From Actinokineospora fastidiosa (lineage in GTDB: Bacteria; Actinomycetota; Actinomycetes; Mycobacteriales; Pseudonocardiaceae), in the NCBI RefSeq assembly GCF_014648415.1, contig NZ_BMRB01000002.1, positions 393,260 through 457,259 on the forward strand: a stretch of 64,000 nucleotides of DNA, given 5' to 3'. Positions 58,981 to 64,000 of the stretch are shown here, one piece after another (position 1 is the stretch's first letter; the number at the start of each line of letters is the position of its first letter). Below the pieces are notes generated by a model. It did no database searches. It was not told where the DNA came from and saw nothing but the letters and a program-made list of their open reading frames with translations. The position numbers and the translations under genes were made by a program.

Positions 58981-60378
58981 TCACCTGCCCATCGCGGCGG
59001 GGTGGCTTAGGGCGGGGCCTTGGGGGACTCGGGCTACCAAAGGGGTGGGGAGGCGGATGGGGGGTGTGGCCGCGTAGCCCAGGATCTCCAGCACCGCTCG
59101 GTCCGCCAACGGGTAGGCCATGCCCAGGTCGGTGACCACGGTCAGGGTTCCGGCGGGGGCGGTCGGGCTGGGCATGGCCTCGACAACCGCGATCGAGCCC
59201 GGGGGCACCACCAGCCGGTCCGCCAGGGGGAGGCCTGCGACGGTGCGGCCGGGGGTGATGGTCATCGGGTCTGCCGGAGGCAGGGGTGGGTCCAGGGTCA
59301 CCTGGGGCATCGCGGCCGACGGGGTGAACGTCAGGCAGGTCGCGGGGGTCGGGCGGGGTGGGGCGGCCAGGGTGGGGCGGGTGGCGGGTGGGTCGGCGTC
59401 GGCGGCGGGGGGCTCGGCGGCCACCTCCGCGTCGGCGAGGGCGATCAGCTCGAGCGGGATGGCTACCGGCTGCTCGCCGTCGTAGGCCGCCGCGGTGGGC
59501 TGGTAGGCGCGTTGGATGTCGTACTGGAGCGCGCTGATCGGGCGCAATCTCGTCGCCTCCACCAGGTAGTGGCGGTCGCCGCCGACCACGAGTTGGCCGA
59601 TCTTCAGCGCATGCCCCGGCACCGCCGTCGACGCCGTGCCCGCCTTCGGGACGGGGATCGGGGCGATGGGCTCGCCCGCGGGCAGGACGTCCACCACCGC
59701 CGGGGCGACCCGGACGACCGTCGCCGCCCCCAACGCCAGGCCCACGGTCGCCGGGTCCGCGATCCGGTGGCGGTAGCCCTCGTGCACCAGGTGCCGCTCC
59801 CCCGACCCCTGCACCTCCACGACGAGCGCGTCCCTGCCGAGCGGGGCGCCGCCCGCGGCCTCCTGGCCCACCAGCAGCGCGGTGCGCTGGACGGTGTCCC
59901 CGGTCGGCGTCGCGGTGGGCTCGGAGCACAGCGTCCACCCGCCGCCCAGGACCATGTCGGGGCCGGGCAGGGCATCGGGCGCGCCGGGGATGCCGATGCG
60001 GGGCCCGCGCGGGACCCCGGCGAGGGAGTCCCGCGACACCGTCTGGGTCTCCGCGTGCCGGTTGAGGGCGAGCAGCGCGGAGCTGTAGTTGGCGACCGGG
60101 TGCAGCCTGCCGTCGAGGTACACGTACCGCGTCCCCGTCTCCTTCTCGATGATCACCCGCTCGCCCCCGGCCCACGCCCGGTTGCCGCCCGGCGAGAGCA
60201 GGCCCCACACGCCGAAGCCGACCAGGACGACGGCGGCCAGGGCGACCCCGCCGAACGCGGCGCCGAGCGGCCTGCGGAACGGCGGCTGCTCGGGGTCGGT
60301 CTCCCTGGTCACCAGCGCGGACACCGCGCGCTGGGCGAGGAACTGGTGGGCGTGCAACTGGTCGCGCTTGGTCGCCAT
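58981..60378 (-). CDS. eccB: Type VII secretion protein EccB
   Basis: A 465-residue protein of standard EccB length. The cytoplasmic N-terminus MATKRDQLHAHQFLAQRAVS is diagnostic, followed by one membrane segment (FGGVALAAVVLVGFGVWGLL) and a large extracytoplasmic repeat domain beginning VIIEKETGTRYVYLDGRLHP. EccB is a core subunit of the ESX membrane complex. The region before the C-terminus (about 335-380) is Pro/Ala-rich. It starts 27 nt after the PPE-like gene. Confidence 0.92.
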   Translation of the reverse strand: MATKRDQLHAHQFLAQRAVSALVTRETDPEQPPFRRPLGAAFGGVALAAVVLVGFGVWGLLSPGGNRAWAGGERVIIEKETGTRYVYLDGRLHPVANYSSALLALNRHAETQTVSRDSLAGVPRGPRIGIPGAPDALPGPDMVLGGGWTLCSEPTATPTGDTVQRTALLVGQEAAGGAPLGRDALVVEVQGSGERHLVHEGYRHRIADPATVGLALGAATVVRVAPAVVDVLPAGEPIAPIPVPKAGTASTAVPGHALKIGQLVVGGDRHYLVEATRLRPISALQYDIQRAYQPTAAAYDGEQPVAIPLELIALADAEVAAEPPAADADPPATRPTLAAPPRPTPATCLTFTPSAAMPQVTLDPPLPPADPMTITPGRTVAGLPLADRLVVPPGSIAVVEAMPSPTAPAGTLTVVTDLGMAYPLADRAVLEILGYAATPPIRLPTPLVARVPQGPALSHPAAMGR

Positions 60379-60405
60379 GTCAGCCCCCGGCCGCGCCGCT
60401 GGTCG

Positions 60406-61500
60406 TCATGCCGTCCTCCCGTCGTGCCGGGTGCGGCGGCGGGCCCCGCCGGGCGCGGGCCGCTCCGGCCGCAGCGGCGAGGCCGCCCCCGGCTCCCGCA
60501 CCTGCCACACCTCGTGGTCGAGGACCTCGCCGTCCGGCGGCTCCTCGGTCCGCCGGGTGGGCGGCCGGACGCGGTCGCCCGCCCGGCCGCTGAGCCGCGC
60601 GGGCACGCCCGGCACCGGCTGCACGCCCCGCGCGGGCCGCTGCTCGCCGCCGACCGTCCTGGAGCTGCGGGACGCGCGGTTCGCGGTCCCGGCGAGCATC
60701 GGCGGCATCATCATCGGCGGGAAGAACCGACCACCCGTAAACGCGCCTGTCTGCGAAGTGACGGCAGTCTGCTGCGGCAGGCGCGGGGCCTCCTGCGCGG
60801 GCGGCGGGACCTCGGCCACCACGGGCCGCGCGGCCTGGTCGATCGACGGAGGACCCGACCGCGCCTTCCCCGGAGCCACACCGCGCAGCCCGCTCGGCGG
60901 GATCGCGACGAGGCCGGGGACGGACACGCCCCCGGACGGCGGCGCGCCGCCGACACCCGTGGGCGCGGCGAGCACCGGCGGCCCGCCCGAGGTGAGACCG
61001 GCCAGACCCGGTCCCGAGCAGCAGGACGCCTCGTCGTCCGCCATCATCGTGACCTCCGGCAGGCGGTCCTCCACCCCCGAGCACTCGAACACCGCCCGCG
61101 CCGCCGCCTCGAAGTAGCGGTCCAGTTCGTCGAGATCGACCGCGACGTCCTCGGGCACGAACACCGGGTCGCACCCGGTCAGCCGCGCATGGGTGAGCAT
61201 CAGCTGCCGCGCGAGGTCGTCGAGAGCACGCCACGGCTGCCGCTCCTCGATACGCGCCACCATGTCGTCGATGACGGCCTTGCGTCGTTCCACCTCCGCG
61301 ACGAAGCCCGCCCCCGTGGAGTCGGCCCAGTCCGGCGCCAGGGCGGCCAGTTCCCGCCGCAGGGAGTCCGCCAGGTCCCGCAGCCGCTCGGCGACGGCCA
61401 GCCACATCCGGCCCGCGTCCTGGATCCTCGGCAGGTGGTGGTGGGCCTCGACGCCGACGAGCGCGTGCCGCGCGGCGGCGGACAGCGAGTCGTAATGCAC
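60406..61500 (-). CDS. PPE/WXG100-like type VII secretion-associated protein
   Basis: A 364-residue protein. The first 130 residues are predicted helical hairpins of the WXG100/PPE kind, with LAPDWADSTGAGFVAEVERR supplying the W-containing turn. The rest is Pro/Gly-rich and disordered (PPMMMPPML near 265), ending in a basic, arginine-rich tail. GTG 61500 lies 3 nt after the preceding small gene. Between eccC and eccB it is probably an ESX substrate or chaperone-like partner. Confidence 0.7.
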   Translation of the reverse strand: MHYDSLSAAARHALVGVEAHHHLPRIQDAGRMWLAVAERLRDLADSLRRELAALAPDWADSTGAGFVAEVERRKAVIDDMVARIEERQPWRALDDLARQLMLTHARLTGCDPVFVPEDVAVDLDELDRYFEAAARAVFECSGVEDRLPEVTMMADDEASCCSGPGLAGLTSGGPPVLAAPTGVGGAPPSGGVSVPGLVAIPPSGLRGVAPGKARSGPPSIDQAARPVVAEVPPPAQEAPRLPQQTAVTSQTGAFTGGRFFPPMMMPPMLAGTANRASRSSRTVGGEQRPARGVQPVPGVPARLSGRAGDRVRPPTRRTEEPPDGEVLDHEVWQVREPGAASPLRPERPAPGGARRRTRHDGRTA

Positions 61501-61503
61501 CGC

Positions 61504-61815
61504 TCACGCCTCCGGGCGGGTCGCGCCGAGCAGGTCGAGCGCCCCCGCGAGGTCCGACGCCAGGTAGTCCTGCGCGGCCAGGAACGACGCCGCGCGCAGC
61601 GCCGCCACCGCGTGCTCGGTCTCCGCCACGAATTCGGCCAGCGCCGCGGTGGACAGCATGTCCGCCGCGGCGAAGACCGCGCACCCGCGCATCCCGCCGG
61701 GACACGGGGGAATCACGGGATCGACGTCGACCGGCGCGCTGCCCTGCCCGACCCGCGCGGCGAAGCGCAGCATCGCCTCCGGGTCGCCGTCCAGCTCACG
61801 GCGCTGTCCGCACAT
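61504..61815 (-). CDS. Small ESX-associated protein
   Basis: A 103-residue helical protein (MCGQRRELDGDPEAMLRFAA, then ALAEFVAETEHAVAALRAAS and FLAAQDYLASDLAGALDLLG) resembling ESX-1-like small secreted helical-hairpin proteins. ATG 61815 is preferred because GGGGAGG lies 5 nt upstream; an in-frame ATG at 61833 overlaps the eccC stop (ATGA). It probably pairs with the adjacent PPE-like protein as PE/EsxA-like partners do. Confidence 0.65.
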   Translation of the reverse strand: MCGQRRELDGDPEAMLRFAARVGQGSAPVDVDPVIPPCPGGMRGCAVFAAADMLSTAALAEFVAETEHAVAALRAASFLAAQDYLASDLAGALDLLGATRPEA

Positions 61816-61829
61816 GTGGTCCTCCCCGT

Positions 61830-64000
61830 TCATCGAGCGTCCTTGGGCAGCCAGGCGAGCTGGACGAGCCGGGCCGGGAACCGGCGGTTCACCAGCCACG
61901 CCCGGCCCCTCGGCAGCGGCTCCGGCTTGAGCCCGCCGAGCAGCGGGCCCTCGTCCTTGTCGCCGGACATCAGCAGTCCCGGCGAGCCCACGTCGCGCAG
62001 CCGCGACAGGAACGGCTCGAACAGCGCCCGCCCCGCCCCGCCGGTCCGGCGCGTCACCACCACGTGCATGCCGATGTCGCCGCCCTGGGCGAGCAGGTCC
62101 ACCAAGGGCAGGAACGGGTTGTCGAGCTGCCCGGCCACCAGGTCGTAGTCGTCGATCAGGACGAACAGCTCGGGTCCGCGCCACCAGCTGCGGTCGCGCA
62201 GCTGCTCCGGGGTCAGGTCCTGGCCGGGCAGCCGCACCGCCATCTCCTCGGCCACCTGCCGCATGAGCCGCGCCGTGGTGTCCCGGTCGGTGCCGTAGCC
62301 GAGCAGGTGCTCGGTGGTGACGTCGCCGAGCAGGCCGCGCCGGTGGTCGACGATGACCATCCGCGCCTGCCTCGGCTCGTAGGTGTCGACGATCGCGCGC
62401 GCCAGCACGCGCAGGAACGTCGTCTTGCCCGCCTCGGTGTCGCCGAGCAGCAGGAGGTGCGGGTCCGCGCCGAAGTCCACGTGCACCGGCCCGAAGTCGT
62501 CCTCGGCGATGCCGACGGCGAGCTTGTGCGCGCCCGCGTCGTGGGCGCTCGCGAGCTGGTCGTAGGGCAGTTGCGCGGGCAGGATCCGCACCGCGGGCGC
62601 GGGTGCTCCCTGCCATGCCGACGCCACCGCCGCCACCAGGCCGCGCACGCCGTCGGCGAGGCTGCCCGGGTCGCTGTCACCGTCGACGCGCGGCAGGGCG
62701 GTCAGCAGCTGGTGGCGGGTGAGCGTGACACCGCGGCCCGGGGCGCCCTCGGGCACCTTCATCGCCGACGCCCGGTCCACCATGCTGTCGACCGGGTCGC
62801 CGATCCGCAGCTCGATGCGGGTCCCGAACAGGTCCCGGATGTTCATCCGCAGGTCGAACATCCGCGCGCAGGACACCACGACGTGCACGCCGTAGGACAG
62901 GCCGCGCGCGGCGATGTCGGCCACGACGGCCTCCAGGTCGTCGAACTCGGTGCGCAGCGTGGACCAGCCGTCGATCACCAGGAAGACGTCGCCGAACGGG
63001 TCGTCGGCCGAGGGCCGCCGACGCCGGTAGTCGCGCATCCCCTCGACCTCGTGCTCGGCGAAGGCGCGCTCGCGGTGCGCGATCAGGGTGCGGACCTCGG
63101 CGACGGTGCGGCGCACCGCCCCGACGTTCTGCCGCCCCGCGACGCCGCCGACGTGCGGCAGCCCGCGCAGCGCGCCCAGGGCGCCACCGCCGAAGTCGAG
63201 GCAGTAGAACTGGACCTCGCGCGGGGTGTGGGTCAGGGCCAGGCTGGCGATGACCGACCGCAGCGCCGTGCTCTTGCCCGACTGGGGAGCGCCGATCACC
63301 AGCACGTGCCCCGCCGCGCCGGAGAGGTCCAGCACCAGCGGGTCGCGCCGTTGCTCCAGCGGGCGGTCCACGACGCCCACGACCGCGCGGAGCGCCCCGG
63401 CGAGCCGGTCGTCCGCCGTGCCGAACCCGCGGTCGTCGTGGGCGCGCAGGTCCGGGAGCAGCTGGTCGAGGGTGGGCGAGTCGCCGAGCGGCGGCAGCCA
63501 CACCTGGTGCGCGGGGGTTCCCCGGCCGCGCATCCGCTCGACGAGCACGTCCAGCAGGCTCTCGCCCACCTCGTCGCCGTCCGGCTCGGGAACCTCGGGG
63601 CTGGCGGGCAGGGCGGGTGCGAGGTAGTCGGTCGTGTATTCCAGCAGCGACAGGGCCTTCTGGTGGTGCTGCCCGGTCGTGTCCGCTGTGCGCGTGCGGT
63701 GGATGCCGGAGACGTAGGCCGCGCGGAACCGCACCAGCGGCTCGGTGCCCTGCCGCAGGAAGCCGTGGCCCGGCGCGCGCGGGAGCCTGGCCGCGTCGCC
63801 CACGCCGAGCACCGCGCGGCTCTCCAGGTCGGAGAACGTGCGCAGGCCGATCCGGTACGACAGGTGCGTCTCCAGGCCGCGCAGCCTGCCCTCCTCCAGC
63901 CGCTGGCTCGCCAGCAGCAGGTGCACGCCCAGCGACCGGCCCACCCGGCCGATCTGCACGAACATGTCGATGAAGTCGGGCTTGGCCGACAGCAGCTCGC
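61830..64000 (-). CDS. eccC: Type VII secretion ATPase EccC, N-terminus outside window
   Basis: The last 723 residues of an FtsK/SpoIIIE-type EccC ATPase; the start lies beyond the right edge. Visible are the end of the first ATPase domain (LLLASQRLEEGRLRGLETHL, SYRIGLRTFSDLESRAVLG) and two more domains with Walker A GAPQSGKST and GDTEAGKTT and Walker B-like DVFLVIDGW and LFVLIDDYD. EccC drives substrate export across the ESX membrane complex. Its stop overlaps the next small gene. Confidence 0.92.
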   Translation of the reverse strand, partial: ELLSAKPDFIDMFVQIGRVGRSLGVHLLLASQRLEEGRLRGLETHLSYRIGLRTFSDLESRAVLGVGDAARLPRAPGHGFLRQGTEPLVRFRAAYVSGIHRTRTADTTGQHHQKALSLLEYTTDYLAPALPASPEVPEPDGDEVGESLLDVLVERMRGRGTPAHQVWLPPLGDSPTLDQLLPDLRAHDDRGFGTADDRLAGALRAVVGVVDRPLEQRRDPLVLDLSGAAGHVLVIGAPQSGKSTALRSVIASLALTHTPREVQFYCLDFGGGALGALRGLPHVGGVAGRQNVGAVRRTVAEVRTLIAHRERAFAEHEVEGMRDYRRRRPSADDPFGDVFLVIDGWSTLRTEFDDLEAVVADIAARGLSYGVHVVVSCARMFDLRMNIRDLFGTRIELRIGDPVDSMVDRASAMKVPEGAPGRGVTLTRHQLLTALPRVDGDSDPGSLADGVRGLVAAVASAWQGAPAPAVRILPAQLPYDQLASAHDAGAHKLAVGIAEDDFGPVHVDFGADPHLLLLGDTEAGKTTFLRVLARAIVDTYEPRQARMVIVDHRRGLLGDVTTEHLLGYGTDRDTTARLMRQVAEEMAVRLPGQDLTPEQLRDRSWWRGPELFVLIDDYDLVAGQLDNPFLPLVDLLAQGGDIGMHVVVTRRTGGAGRALFEPFLSRLRDVGSPGLLMSGDKDEGPLLGGLKPEPLPRGRAWLVNRRFPARLVQLAWLPKDAR

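Noticed and set aside
59020-62148. 1042-codon plus-strand frame across the T7SS genes
   Set aside because: It lies antisense to clear eccB, PPE-like and eccC genes and has no recognisable domain; typical of high-GC shadow frames.

Overview
The window looks like chromosome from a high-GC actinomycete, probably a Pseudonocardiales member such as the Saccharothrix/Lentzea/Actinokineospora group. That placement is an inference from the very high GC, many GTG starts, ATGA/GTGA stop-start overlaps, long GC-rich terminator stems, many secreted hydrolases and a type VII secretion cluster. I recognised no rRNA, tRNA, insertion sequence, prophage or CRISPR array.

Layout. 1-3.5 kb: a partial NCS1 nucleobase permease divergent from a DUF917-PucR pair. 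3.6-7 kb: an RsbQ-RsbP-type stress-signalling pair and an HTH protein with an uncharacterised C-terminal domain. 7-13.7 kb: a secreted S1 protease with an apparent frameshift, a cobalamin riboswitch driving a three-gene B12-type ABC importer, and a secreted metalloprotease with a ricin-type lectin domain. 13.9-18.7 kb: an ECF42-type sigma factor unit with two divergent promoters carrying the same motif, then a DUF418 membrane protein facing a TetR regulator across a shared operator. 18.8-25 kb: an ABC-F protein, an RTX-like secreted protein, CtaG/DUF2243 membrane proteins and an amino-acid permease. 25-36 kb: a subtilase with a chitin-binding tail and a DasR-like site upstream, an Eis-type acetyltransferase, small enzymes, CbiZ, glutaminase, a paralogue of the 6-7 kb HTH protein and a second S1 protease. 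36.5-42.7 kb: a membrane-anchored NACHT ATPase, an MDR oxidoreductase and an EF-G paralogue.

Two small loci are the most unusual. At 43.07-44.23 kb a 21-residue arginine-rich, tyrosine-ended peptide has its own promoter and lies 11 nt before a short cytochrome P450, the layout of P450-cross-linked RiPPs (biarylitide/atropopeptide type). At 47.8-50.9 kb an M3 metallopeptidase, a 19-residue peptide with a strong ribosome binding site, a 17-bp stem-loop and an E1/ThiF-like enzyme with an N-terminal PqqD-like peptide-recognition domain form a compact RiPP-like operon that I cannot match to a characterised class. A beta-helix secreted protein with two LacI-type operators and an MFS exporter lie between them.

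51-56.7 kb holds a short IclR regulator divergent from a six-repeat secreted protein, a TenA-like protein, a GGDEF plus degenerate HD-GYP membrane protein and a hexapeptide acetyltransferase. 56.8-64 kb is a type VII secretion cluster on the minus strand, in transcription order eccC (partial), two small ESX/PPE-like proteins, eccB and eccE, the last with a long repetitive N-terminal region.
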